Shown here piece after piece: positions 11,324-23,189 of a DNA stretch of 64,000 bases. Within the stretch, counting starts at the first letter, position 1; the number at the start of each line of letters is the position of its first letter. A program made the position numbers and the translations under genes. The DNA comes from Tipula vernalis (taxonomy: Eukaryota; Arthropoda; Insecta; Diptera; Tipulidae), in the NCBI GenBank assembly GCA_958295665.1, contig OY282560.1, positions 208,366,420-208,430,419 on the forward strand, written 5' to 3'. Under the pieces are notes generated by a model. That model was not told where the DNA came from. It saw only the letters and a program-made list of their open reading frames with translations, and made no database searches.

Positions 11324-12931
11324 CACTTGGGTGCAAAAAATCGCACATTGCTCAATTTTCCACAAAAGTTCAAAAATATCAGAAAAGTCCCATATTTGTT
11401 TAATTTTTTTTTAATGCAGATTCAAAGTCTATTTCAATACCTATCCAGTCGTACCTTTTTTGTACTTGTACCATGCCAACAAAGTGATTTTTTGTTAAAT
11501 GCATACAGCAAGCTTTCGAATTAAATTCTAAAAATAATTCAACAAGATCAATACAATAGCATGCCATCAAATATCTCGCTCGGAATTGTCATCATTCGCA
11601 TATCGACGCTTAGTCTGAACGGTCCTATATTAATTACGTTTTCAACCGGAGCAAAGAAATGGATACCACACCAAAGGTACCCGCACAAGTGGTTGCACTA
11701 ATTGATGCGGGGCAGAACCAAAGTGAAGTGGCTCAACAACTAAATTTGAGCCGATTCTCCGTTCGTCGAGTGCGGCAGAGATATCAGGAAACTGGTGGCT
11801 TCAGACGGCGACAAGTATCTGGCCGACCTCGTGCTACAGCACAGCGTGATGACCGCTTTCTTGTAACAACTTCGTTGCGAAATCGTCCTATGAATGCGGT
11901 TCAACTGGGACGGCGGCTCCAAGAAGTTCGTTAAGTCGAAGTCAGTCGGTGGACAGTTAGAAGACGACTTTGAGAAGTTAATCTGACTGCACACAGACCA
12001 GCAAACGGGCCGAAATTAACCGCATCCCACCGACGAGCCAGTCGTGAGTTCGTTCGAGAGCATTTGAATTGGACAGAAGAAGAATGGAGTAGAGTCCTGT
12101 TCTCTGACGAGGGCAGGATGTGTTTATATGGCACCGATGGACGCGGAAGAGTATACAGAAGATAAGGAGAGCGATATACACAATGTTGCATCCAAGAACG
12201 TGTCTCGTATGGCGGTGGATCGGGCATGTTCTGGGGAGGCATATCACTAGCCAATACTGGCGGTCGGTCAAGAGGAATAACTTCTCAATGGTACATTGAG
12301 GAGTTCTCGAGGAGTATGTCGTACCTTTTCCGGGTTTATTGGTGAAAATTGTCTGTTCTTGCAAGATAATGCGAGCCCGCATACGGCTGGTGTAGTATAA
12401 CAGTACCTTCAAGAGGTGGATGTGCCTGTTATGGAGTGGCCAGCGCGAAGCCCGGACCTCAATCCCATCGAACATATATGGGACGAGTTGAAAAGAAGGG
12501 TTCGAGCCAGAGATGTTGCTCCAACGAGTCTCCAGGAGCTGCAACAGGCGATCGTAGAGGAATGGGAGGCGATATCTGAAGATTTTGTGAAAACTTTGGT
12601 GAAATCAATGCTTCATCGAATGGAAGCTGTCATTCGGGCCAGAGGAGGGAATCTCGTTATTAATAAAAATATTTTTTCTGATTTCCATGTTTTAATTCGA
12701 TTTTTACTACTAATTTTCATGCTGACAAATTCACAAAAACGTATACCTCAGATGTTTACCCCCAAAAATCAGTTTGATAGCACGTATAAATACAAAAAAG
12801 GTACCACTGGATAGGTATTGAATTAGACTTTGAATCTGCATTAAAAAAAATTAAACAAATATTGGATTTTTTTGATATTTTTGCATTTTTGTGGAAAATT
12901 GAGCAATGTGCGATTTTTTTGCACCCAAGTG
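11324..12931 (+). mobile_element. Inner Tc1-like transposon nested in outer Tc1
   Basis: The terminal inverted repeats start CACTTGGGTGCAAAAAATCG (11324) and end in the complement at 12931. TA lies on both sides (11322-11323 and 12932-12933). Similarity continues inward for more than 100 bp on each side, including a shared stretch before the two CAGTGG/CCACTG-like words near 11450 and 12800. Length is 1608 bp. Removing it with one TA joins the outer transposase codons for EEL and GRKVYKH in frame, which fixes the order of events: outer first, inner second. Confidence 0.93.
11659..12665 (+). pseudogene. Inner Tc1 transposase (DD34E), several stops
   Basis: The start Met at 11659 leads into a helix-turn-helix (QSEVAQQLNLSRFSVRRV) and a GRPRAT hinge. 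All three catalytic residues are readable: Asp in LFSDEGRM (about 12100), Asp in LQDNASPH (about 12367) and Glu in NPIEHIW (about 12469). Spacing between the last two is 34 residues, so DD34E. Stops occur at 11932-11934, about 11970 and near 12162, and a frame change lies near 12320. The C-terminus (VIRARGG, about 12632) is normal for Tc1. It is the less damaged of the two catalytic cores but is still a pseudogene. Its N-terminal sequence differs strongly from the outer copy, so the two are different Tc1 families. Confidence 0.9.
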
Positions 12932-13275
12932 TAGGTAGAAAAGTCTACAAGCATAGGATCACTACAAAAGAACAATTAAAACTGGCTTTAAAAGAGGAAT
13001 GGAATAAAATAGGTTATTATGAGAGCTGTGCTGGAAGCCAAAAAGGAGGTTCAACAAAATACTGATTTTTGATCATCCATCAAATTTTTGTTTTTAATTA
13101 TTAAATGTACGCAAATTTTTGTGACCTTGGATTATAGAAAAACGTCAATTATTTATTGAAGTAAATATTTTTTTTTTAACAAACACAAGATACAGAATCC
13201 GTTAATTATTTCTTGATCTTAGTATGAAATCCGTTCGATGTTTAGGGTGTACGCAAATTTTTGTGAGTGACTGTA

Positions 13276-13935
13276 GGTATTTATTATGCCGAACAAAATG
13301 CCATTCATATAAGGAGTTTCACGAAAATTTCTTAAAAAGAAATCCTAAACTAAGTTTACATAAACTCGAAGCAACAAGCATTAATCGCATAACACCTTTA
13401 AATGACATTGACGTGAAGCATTATTATTCAATCCTTTCGAGAATGTTTACAATAAATTCCGATTTGAAGCAGGACGATTTTTTATTGTCGTTGAAATAGT
13501 AATTCAAACTGTACAAAAACCGACAAGAATAATGGGGGCTGTGGGATAAAAACTAGTTGGCCAAGCTGGGAACGAGGTAGAAATGTTACTGTTTCTAACG
13601 CGATAGATCGTTAGGTTAACACTACTTACTGCTCAATAAAGATGGCCCTTCTGGAGCAAGTTATTGTTGTTCAAAAGACGAATGGATAAGCGACGAGGTT
13701 TTAAATGAATGGCTGCACCATTTTATTAAATTTGCCTAGCCCACTGAAGCTGACTCTATTTTATTAATTCTTCAAATAGAATCTCGCTGCTTACGAATTA
13801 TACCGGAAGCACAATATTATGGTTACCTTTACCACCTCACAAGTCACATCGCCTTCAACCATTAGATGTCATACTTTTTTTGGTGACTTTAAGATGGCAA
13901 ATGCTTTTGAACTAATTACTCCACATGACCTGCTT
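13276..13935 (+). pseudogene. pogo/Tigger-like transposase fragment
   Basis: Directly after the outer Tc1 element, a frame reads FLKRNPKLSLHKLEATS (about 13331-13381), the conserved end of a CENP-B/pogo DNA-binding domain, and runs to a stop at 13497-13499. Further on, LPLPPHKSHRLQPLDV (about 13825-13872) matches the conserved region near the last catalytic position of the pogo DDE domain. The part between is scrambled by stops. The N-terminal helix-turn-helix is missing because the Tc1 element begins there. A different pogo family member lies on the minus strand near 22 kb. Confidence 0.75.
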
Positions 13936-14640
13936 ACCATACTGGAAAAAGTTAAATCTTATTTAATCCCATTCCCATTTTCATTTCATTCATGAAAAGA
14001 AATTTGACCAAGATGCATTGGAACTTTTTTGTTTCATTTATTTGTATGAACTGCCAGATCCTTTACATCACCCTTCGAAACCCCCAAATAACAAGCGAAA
14101 ATGTTAGCATTGAAAATGTTTCGCTAGCGAGATTCGTCGACAAAGCTGTTAATCTAAAAGTATCAAAACGAATTGGCTCCTAGGTATATCCTATCTGTGA
14201 TATTTATTGCAAAGAAAGAAGTGGAAATAGCCGCGTCTAAAAGGAAAAAAATGCTGTGTTATGTGGTTTAACGTTTAGCAAAACCTCTTCGAAAACATAA
14301 CAGTTTAGTGTTGTAAAAACGGAGCGTTAGAATTTTTGCAAGGAGTTATTGATGTGTTAGTCTTGCTACTGTGCTTAAACATTTTAGCATAAATGTTACT
14401 AGTAATCTAATTATTATACACCAACAAGCAACCATAAAACACATAATGTCCTCTCTGAATTTTACAATTTTTCATTAAATAAATCCTTGTCCCCTCAAAC
14501 TGACAAAAATCTAAAAACTCGAAAATCAATGATTAATGAAATTTAACAATGCCGACGTCTAAATTCATTGGTTGCACATACATCTCAAGTAGTAGGCATC
14601 AGGTTAAGAAAATGAAATGAATTTGAAAAGTTTAATTTTA
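13936..14640. other. No clear gene; possible pogo tail
   Basis: AT-rich DNA after the pogo fragment. The first 200 bases may be its eroded 3' part. No other motif seen. Confidence 0.4.
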
Positions 14641-14649
14641 ATCGAGGAA

Positions 14650-14776
14650 TGTGCCCCGGTGGCACGGTTTTTAGGATGCTTGCTTTAAGCTCCGGAGATT
14701 TCGGATTCGATACCCGGCGGGTAAATTGAAAAATCACGGCTGGTTAATGTAGGATCAATGAATTAATCACTCATTA
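14650..14776 (+). repeat. tRNA-derived SINE-like unit
   Basis: A B-box-like word, GGATTCGATACC, lies at 14703-14714, with an A-box-like TGGCACGGTTTTTAGG (14660-14675) about 30 bases upstream: normal Pol III promoter spacing. The 3' end has an A-run (about 14783-14791). Pairing of the acceptor ends is poor, so a tRNA-derived SINE fits better than a tRNA gene. Confidence 0.5.
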
Positions 14777-17700
14777 TCCGTTAAAAAAAAATGTTTACGA
14801 AACTTCATCATGAAGCGGCCAAATCCCTCTATGTGATGTAAGTGAACGAAATTTGAATTACGGCGATGGTAAAAAAAGCAAATCTTTCGAGGTAAAAAAT
14901 TATTTAAAAAAATATATAAGAGAAACCGCTGCGAAAATAAATAAGACAAGAAGCTGTCTGTTTGTGGTAATAGAGGTTAATAATGAAACAAAAAATAATT
15001 GTTTTCACTTGCAGATGCGAGGTAATTATTCGTGAAAGTATGAGGAAATGGGGAATTTTAAGAAAAGGTTTAGCTCTCAACACCCGTAAAATTCAATTAG
15101 TAAAGGAATTATGGTCAACATACAATGGGATTCGTACGTTTATTGATATTGAAAAACGTAAGTTTCGGTGACGAAGCAATATCCTCAGTCTTGACGCGCT
15201 TGGACTATTTTCTGTGGGAGATTATTCGCTACATTACCCGAATCTTTCCAATAATTTAAACACGAGAGTAGTTGATGTCACTTTTCATGCGTAAGTTGTA
15301 ATCGATTTTATACTGTAATTTAAAATAACTGAAATTAATACAAGGCAAACGTGTTGTAATTTAGAATGTTTGGGTTAATCAAAAAGCCTCTTCTGCCGAT
15401 TTCTTTCCATTTTTTTCTATTATGGCATTATTATTCCTACAATTATAAAATTATTAAAAATGTTGGAATTTATGAAAGTCATCATAATATTAAAAATACT
15501 GGAGGCCTAATGATAATGTAAATATAATGGTAATGTAAATGGCAAGACTACTAAGGTAAATAAACGCCAACCTTTCTAAATATTTGCCCTTTGGAATAAC
15601 TAATAACCATCAAGTACAACATAAGTTAACCGAATTGGATTCTTACGAAATTGAAGTGTATCGCCGATTTACTAGATTTGTCTATTCACACGTATAAAAA
15701 ACCGAAGTTTTCATTTGTCTATGCTTTATACTTCTGTTTCATGCTTTAACGTGACATCTCAATCTGCGTTTGGTTTTTACTATTCATATTGGGCTTCCAT
15801 CGACACAGTATAATAGCATAATATTATAGCATCATACTATACTGGCCTATAGTTGATAGTATAATATTTTATTATATTAGCTATCAAAAATATAATAGGT
15901 AGCAAATTGTAATTTTAACAGTGCAAACATGACAGTGTACAATTCTGTTTGAATTCGTGTTCAAATTTAATTTTTTTAGGCTGCATGACACTGTCAAAAT
16001 AATACACTATTGATGATGGAAACCTGGTATGTATCAGTCGCAAAAGCAAATAAGACTCGAAAAAAACTTATTTTTAATTGCGAGGCAAATTTATTTTCAT
16101 TTGGTACAGCAAATAGATTATTTGCGACTGGATGAAGGACTTGAGTCTAAAACTTAAAAACAAGCAACTAGAGTAATCTAATTGTGATGTGACAAGAAAT
16201 GGGAGCATAAGAGTGCCGTTTATATTAGTTCCATTTTAGGCGGCAATGAATATTCAACGGTAACGTCAATTTGACATTGAAATGCAAGATGCTATGACAT
16301 ATACAATGTCATTAGCATACAAACAACCAATACATACAGTTTTAAAAAAAAAGCAATTTATATTCATTTTTAAATCGATTCGAGCCAAACAAAAAGGTGG
16401 TTATCATATAAAAGAAAATTGTCAACTAGCAGGTTTAGATGCTGACAAAATATATTTGTCGTTCATACGACAGCACACGCACTAAAAAAAACAGTAAATT
16501 AACGTCTTTTTACGTTGACCCGACTATCGCTAAACTCGGTTTTCATTCAGTTCAAACTTTTATCATGAAATTTTGGATTGAACTCCTTGCATAAATTGTA
16601 AAGATTAAAATATTTAACGCAGTTACTGGAAAATGAAAATTCAGTGAAATCTAGAACAGCATTTAGTTCATTGAATGTTTGATCTGTTTGATTATGGATA
16701 CTGGATGAAGATAAATGCTCGCATTTAACTGGCATTTATAAATAATAACATCGATGCGAATCATCTCCATAGAGCTATTTCTTTAAGATTGGAAATGGAA
16801 AAAGACGCACTTATGGCATTTTAAATGGTTTAATTTTATTCCCAGACCTAAATACATATAGAGCACGAGTATCTTAGCCAGGTAATAACGTATATCAAAT
16901 CCCAAGTAACAATTTGGAATTGTCAAAACGTTGTGCCATCTAAAATTCACAGCACTTTAGTTATAATAAATATAAATATAATAGCTATAAAAAATAACCA
17001 AAAACGTGAGTTTGTTGGTTTGTCGACGTAATAGCAGCAAAAATGGTAATCGTAGTTTGCTTGCCGATATGTTATAGCAACGTCAAACAGCAAACTCGCA
17101 ATAAATAGTAAATTACTTTTGAGACAGCAGTTTGATTTATTTAAAAATATAGGTTCCCATATAGCAAAAAAATTATATTTGCAGTTTTGCTGTGCTTAAC
17201 GCAAAATAGTTACATAAGAAAAATTAATGTTATAGCAGCAAACACGTAGTTAAAGGAATCGGTTTGAAAATATTTGATATTAATAATAAAATTAACAAAA
17301 TTTTTTTCGAAAAATAAACCCAAATCTGTTAAAAAGCTTCTGGTAATCAACCAAAAGCTGAAGATTGGCATTTTTTTTAATATTTGCATGTGATAAAGTT
17401 GTTTTTTGTCAAAGTTTTTAAACCAGATAAATGATGCAGCCATTTTTATGAGAAGAAAAACTAAATTTAAAGATGGCTTTAATATATGCAACAGCTAAAT
17501 AGCATAATAGATAACCATTTTAACTATTTGTCCTAAATTAAATATTATTACAGCTGAATTGTCTTACGAACTTACAAAAAAGTAACCAACATATATTAAA
17601 TGTTTTAAGTAACTAATTAGCTATTGAATGAGAAAATCATTGATCATAAAGCATTATTGTTTTGTGTTAAGCGTTTTAGCTGTTGGATTTTGCATGGAAT

Positions 17701-18449
17701 ATTATTTACTTTAACTCTCTAGCAGGCAATTTTTCTGACTGGGAAAATTATGGTATAGGGTAATTTTAATGTGAAAAAAAATCGAAAATTAGGTCTAAAA
17801 TTGTCTCAGGTTAAAATTACTAATATATTACAATATTAACAAACATTATATAATCCAAAAATATCACTAATTGAACTTTTAATTCCCGTTTAAACTGTAA
17901 AAGCACCAACCGCCAGCCAAATAATATTTGGTCTCACGAATGCATACTAATATTTCAGAAACACAAAGGTCCGTTGCGCCTTTCAGCAAAGTTAAGCTAT
18001 TCGATGTGAGATAATTTGGTTTATACATACTTATCTCTCAATTGCAAACGAAGCCTTTTAAAACTTACTAGCACACTTACGTTAAATCAAGCGAGATACG
18101 TTTTCATGTTTTGAGCAATGCAAACTATTTTACTATTGCCTCATTATGTCGAAGTACTCCTCCCAAATACTGTCAACATTTGGCGTTGTACTCGAAGAGT
18201 GCTTCTTAAGTACACTCTATGATTTCTACGACAAGAAAAACAAGACACTAATAATATTTCTTGTACACTTGGACATTATGACGCGACAATTAAATATTTG
18301 TCTGCCTAATTTTGTTCACATAAATATCTAACTCAGATGTTTGAATTACCCAAATAATAACCGTTATGGCACATACACCTATAATATTATAAGCAACTTA
18401 TAAAAACGTAGCTCTGCGCAAAGAGTACAAGAGCAAATAATAATTTTCT

Positions 18450-18501
18450 ATTCATGTTTTCTGTGCTCCGTCATTTTAATTCATGTTTTCTGTGCTCCGT
18501 C
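18450..18501. repeat. Two tandem copies of a 23-base word
   Basis: ATTCATGTTTTCTGTGCTCC plus GTC occurs at 18450-18472 and again at 18479-18501, identical, with a 29-base period. A recent local duplication. Confidence 0.85.
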
Positions 18502-18587
18502 TAAAAGCGGAAATACCTGCTAGAGGGTTTCGAGCATGGTTTTAGTTATAAATTTACATATAGTACACATATAGATTCTGCGGTGTG

Positions 18588-18640
18588 TTAAGCAGTTTTG
18601 CTGTGTCTTAAACAATTTTGCTTTGAGTTAAGCATTTTTT
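18588..18640. repeat. 20-base tandem repeat, about 2.5 units
   Basis: Units start at 18588, 18608 and 18628 with the pattern TTAAgCAgTTTTGCTgTG. A similar word (GCAGTTTTGCTGTGCTTAA) stands alone near 17180. Confidence 0.7.
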
Positions 18641-21600
18641 TCTTTTCCAAACCAATTGGCTTATCAAGTTGGATTTCTGTAATTTGTTATTCATCATTAT
18701 TGTCAGATTAACACGGTAATTACTGAAACAGTAAATTTTATCTTTAATACTGGACATTTCTTATACCGGACACCAAAAAGCCGATAATTTATGGTGCTCA
18801 GAACCGGCAGGCTTGCTCTTCAAATATTCGGCGTATCAGCCGGCCGTACAGAGTATGCAAAGGTAAGAAGAAGGAGTTACTTCCGAAGAGGGACGCTGGG
18901 ATGAAAATGAATTCAGAAAAGTAAATACATTACGTAGTAAGTTTAAAGTATTTTGTTATAATTGTTTAATGAATTTTTTTTTAAATTAAGATATATCAAA
19001 TATTCCTTCGGTGCAAGGATGTAATCAATAGTCGCAAAAAAACAATGGAAAAACCACCAAATCTTACTGTTACGTTACACCCATCCGCATCAACTGGTAC
19101 TAGTTAATCGTAAGATGGATCTTCAAACATAGCATTTGGTAGGACTCATTTGCAAGATACCACATGATATAAATCTTTGTTCGCCATTATATTCGACTTA
19201 TTTGATTTTTTGTCATAAACATAACTAGACCGTACATCATATTGGATTTTTGTATCCGTAAATAATCATTGCCGAAAATGATTTCCTTTTCCACCTCCAA
19301 AATTACTTATAAATTTCTTTTAGACTTGTTTTCTAACTATTTCGTTATTTTAATAGTAATTTTGATTAAATGCAAATATGTTTGAAAATTACACAAAAAA
19401 ATAAATAAAGTATTGTAGCTGTCATACTTGTTTAGTTGACTACCACAGCAAAATTGCTTTTCTCCCGATTGTTTTGCTTTATGGCGTATAACAAAATCGC
19501 TGCTGGAATGTCTTATATACCACTTAAGCTAATTAGCTTTTTTTTTCATTACCACAACGTTTTAAAAACTTATTGAATATCTATTTAACATTTATAACTA
19601 ATTTGTGTAGTTGTTCGGATTTCACGACATTGTAACAGCTTTGTTTTTCGTGTCTAGGACAATTTACCTATCAAATTATTACTTGGGATGGCATTTATAA
19701 AAGTCGTTGCGGTACATTGAAGTGCTTTACAACTAAACATTGTTTCTCGATTTTTTCCTTTGCTCAGGATAAACAATTAATTATATATTGAATCACAATA
19801 CATATTTCAGTTCAATGACACAGTCATAGTTGAAATCACAATAAATCAATAACCGAATACTTCAAACATTTTAAATATCCGTGGGTTCGATATATAACTT
19901 GGATATGAGACACCGATGATATATCAACTTTTAGCCTTTCAACATGCACAAAAATATTGATATCGAAACAAATTTGTAGGAGTTTAAAAAACATTTCACA
20001 AAGCAACCTTCATCGAAATTACACAACAAAAATCCGCAAGACCAAAATCGTATTTTTTAATAAATAAAAAAAAGTGTAATCAAAACGTGTAGGCACTATT
20101 AAACACGGCAGCCTACATGTAAAATAAAATGCGGCGACAAACTTGTTTTCCCCTTAAAACACTTTTTTGTGTTGGAACAATTATTATATAAAATGTAGTA
20201 TTAACACACGATGTGGCAATGAACGATCTCTATAAATGTATCTTGCGATGACAAAATTCGTGTGTTTGTTTGTAACTCTTACGATTATAGCGAGTAAATT
20301 ACAAATGTTTGTGTTTGACGAATTTTTTTCGTATACATAATTTCATCATCCAATGATTGAAAATCAACAACACAAATACTAAATTACAAACCACGCAATT
20401 CAATGGAACTATACGACAAGGTCATTGCTAGATTTGATTTTTGTTTCGATTTTTTTTTTGTTGAATCATGAAACCGAATTATGTGATTCAAGAAGTTCTG
20501 GGTTTTTTTTAGTACTCTAATTCGGTGCTTTTGAATTAAAAATTTTTACAAAGAGAAAAAACCAAACTGATTTTTTTTAACCCATTACCTAATGTGAATC
20601 CTATTATAATACCAAGTCATAATTTGGTGTATCGTATTGGGTTTTTTTGCAATTTATTAAGATGATCAATAATAAAAAAAAGGAAAAAAATAAAGAACAG
20701 CATGACTCTTCCAAATACACAATAAATATAATTCAAGTACATAGATTTCAATAATATCTACATATTATATGTGTTGTTAATTTAATGAGAGGTGGTATGC
20801 CATACGTTTGTAAATGACACCGTAATTTTTATATTCATCATCTGTGAATAAATTTGATGGAAAAATCTTGTCTCATCATGCTTTAAAATTATGCTTTACT
20901 CGTAGCTCGTACCCGTGTATTTTTATCATGTAAGGTAGTTGATAAATGAGATTTTGTTAAAATTTGATTCGTTCCGAGCACCTGTCATATTTATTAACCT
21001 GATGTTTGTATTGTATTTTAAATTAAAAAAATTTACATTTTTGAAATGGTCGTCGATCACATTATGTTACATAATATTACGAAACCGTTGGGTATCTTGA
21101 CACCTGGGAGTCACCTTTGGAATTCACTTTTGAATAATTAATTGTTACAATAAAATTTTAATTAATTTTTTAATTCGTATTGTACAAGTAAGAAAAATCA
21201 ATTTCACAGTGACTCTACATATTCTCGGTAAGATTTCAAATACAGAAATATGAGGTATATTAATGCCAACAGCTGGTTTCGAGTGTTCTTAAGCTTGTGC
21301 ATAACTTAACTGTACTATCGCTAAAATCAAGATCATAAAAATACTTTCAGGCTCGTGCATCCTAGCTTTAGTCTACCGAAGCGTGGTGTAGTTTTATAAA
21401 TTATAAACATTGCTGTTGATGCTCACTTGGTAAAGGTGAATTGATCACCTTCCGAAATTAAGAAAATAATCTCAAGTGAGAATACGGGACATAACGCAAA
21501 TAATAAATATTAAACGATAATATCAAAATCGCGAATAATTGTTCAATCGACGCCATGTAGTTAAGATTGAAAAACCTTGACAACCCAAAAAACAGCTTCA

Positions 21601-21984
21601 ATCAAGATTCTACCAAAATCTTGGGTTACTTTTTTTATAAAAACTACCAATGGAAACTCCGAATATTCTTTCTGAAATATTAGAGACGCTTTAAAATAAT
21701 TGAAAACTCTCTAATATTTGATGAGACCTGAATAATTTTAAGTACCTCGACTCTTATTCGTAGGGGCCGGTTCTACTGCAACAGTATCGGATCCTTCATC
21801 GATATCCCCCCCCCCAATTAATTGTTCCACAAATATTTTGATCCGCATTTAATAGTTCGGTCCCCCAGTCATTGTTCTACAGTGGACATTCAAGATCTAA
21901 TTCGACGTCGATTCCAAAATCGAATTCTAAATTTCCGCAATTACCGATAGAGATTACATCATTTTATAGTTCTATTAAGTGAAA

Positions 21985-22945
21985 TATTTTCAATTTTTTT
22001 TGTCGCTGACGTTTTGCCAACCTTCCTTTACATAATCAAACACATAAGCCAAACTAATTTGTTTCATTAATTCATCCAAATTATCATCAGTCGCTATTTT
22101 CATGATTTTTATCGTAAGCATTCGTTGTCTATAATGCAATTTAAAATTTTGGATGATACCCTGATCAAGCGATTGAGAAATGCTGGTCGGTACAAATAAT
22201 AAATTAAGAATGATTTACTGCATTGTTCGACATAAAATAATTTTTCATTTCTGTTTGATAATTTTTCTAGCACTTTTTTTTAGCTATTCTTCATAATTGG
22301 TCATCCATGCTGTCAGGTTACAACATATTGGCCGTTTGACGAGTTAATTACAAGGGGTTTCTCTTTTTGCCCAATGACATTGACACTCATATCATTACGG
22401 TGTTTTGCTGCTTACATTTTTTGGAACCATGTGCATTTGTTGCTTTAGCAACAAATTATTTAGTAGGCAGCTCTCTATAAAATATCTTGGTTTCATCGAG
22501 ATTACAGATGTCTTTTGGTTTATAACCTTCAATCAGTGATCCATCGCGCAATCCAATTAGATATAATCTTAAAGCTTATTGCAAAATGTATTGAGCCAAC
22601 CGTTACTATCTACAAGATTATCTTTTTAAGATTATTTCAAGATTATGAAATGACTTTTTCTTTTAGTATTGGCCCACTAACCGGAAACTTTTTGCCCGTG
22701 CACCCTCTTCACCACACCAAATTTTAATCTGTTATTTCTTTAATCGGTTGAAATGAGTGCCGCTTTGTATTCCCGTTGGCAATGGCATACCATATCGCCC
22801 TTAATCCACATCTTTGTTGTTTAAAATATTGACAATCTGTGTTTTACCACAACCATATATCTCAACCAATTTTCTTTGCGACATTCCATGTGCGGAATCT
22901 TCGATTACTTTATTCTACCTCCTAACTTTAAAAATTTCATTTTTA
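21985..22945 (-). pseudogene. pogo/Tigger-like (CENP-B type) transposase remnant
   Basis: Read on the minus strand, five blocks follow in the right order. A helix-turn-helix reads HGMSQRKLVEIYGCGKTQIV (about 22900-22840). KDICNLDETKIFYRELP (about 22535-22475) holds the first catalytic Asp of the DDE domain. Further blocks read VNVIGQKEKPLV, then FYVEQCS (for the FVDNCSAH Asp site), then SLDQGIIQNFKLHYRQRML (about 22175-22120). The tail reads YVFDYVKEGWQNVSD (about 22045-22000). The pogo family of Tc1/mariner, from which CENP-B and the Tigger-derived genes descend, has this order. Several stops and frame changes; the second Asp reads as Glu. No flanking terminal repeats were identified. Confidence 0.82.
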
Positions 22946-23189
22946 CCACTATATGCTAAAAGAGAAATATACTAACCGAAAATGAATTCACAATCTTTTT
23001 AGTTCAAATGATTATTGGACACTAAACTTACAAATCAGATGTTCACTTAAATATTGGAAAAAATTCCCACTGTGTGGCATAAAAATCTAATGTGCATTAT
23101 ACCGGTTATTAATTTAAAAATAAGAAATGAATGTGTATAGCACATGCAGTGTACATGTTGTACATAGAGATTACAATTTTCCGACAAAT

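Larger units (their letters stand above)
10473..13065 (+). pseudogene. Outer Tc1 transposase, split and inactivated
   Basis: The start Met at 10473 opens paired helix-turn-helix domains (SYREIGAIVRRTHSTIQRVV near residue 25), then the GRPRK hinge. The first frame ends at 10856 and the protein continues in another frame. The first catalytic Asp is lost: the usual FSDES reads FFGES near 10930. The second Asp is in HDND (about 11203) and the Glu in NPIEHLW (about 11303), with 34 residues between them, as in DD34E. At 11321 the frame is cut by the inner Tc1 element and resumes at 12934 (GRKVYKH), ending with TGA at 13063-13065. A stop also lies at 11192-11194. The missing Asp and frameshift make it inactive apart from the insertion. 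Confidence 0.9.
10120..13273 (+). mobile_element. Outer Tc1-like transposon with IR/DR ends
   Basis: Terminal inverted repeats of roughly 200 bp start CAGTCACTCACAAAAATTTG (10120) and end in the complement at 13273. TA lies on both sides (10118-10119 and 13274-13275). Each terminal repeat holds a second inner copy of the outer word (ATTTGCGTACACCCT): 10303-10323 on the left and 13105-13124 on the right. This is the inverted-repeat/direct-repeat layout known from Minos and Sleeping Beauty-like Tc1 elements. Minus the nested inner element (1608 bp plus TA), the element is about 1.54 kb, a normal Tc1 length. The flanks do not belong to one host element (LINE on the left, pogo transposase on the right). 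Confidence 0.92.
14795..21970. other. Long AT-rich stretch without a supported gene
   Basis: No domain-bearing frame is visible on either strand over 7 kb. A short minus-like transposase word (LDYFLWE, about 15201) is too little to call. Local features are a TA-rich palindromic patch (about 15810-15900) and two short direct repeats listed separately at 18450 and 18588. Consistent with intronic DNA. Confidence 0.5.

Noticed and set aside
11931..12544. Long minus-strand open frames of 107 and 188 codons
   Set aside because: They lie exactly opposite the inner Tc1 transposase, whose motifs are clear on the plus strand.
5764..14776. Functional tRNA genes at the two B-box sites
   Set aside because: Acceptor and anticodon stems do not pair; tRNA-derived SINEs fit better.
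15001..15260. Possible mariner-type transposase scrap (LDYFLWE word)
   Set aside because: Only one short word resembles the family and the surroundings do not support it.
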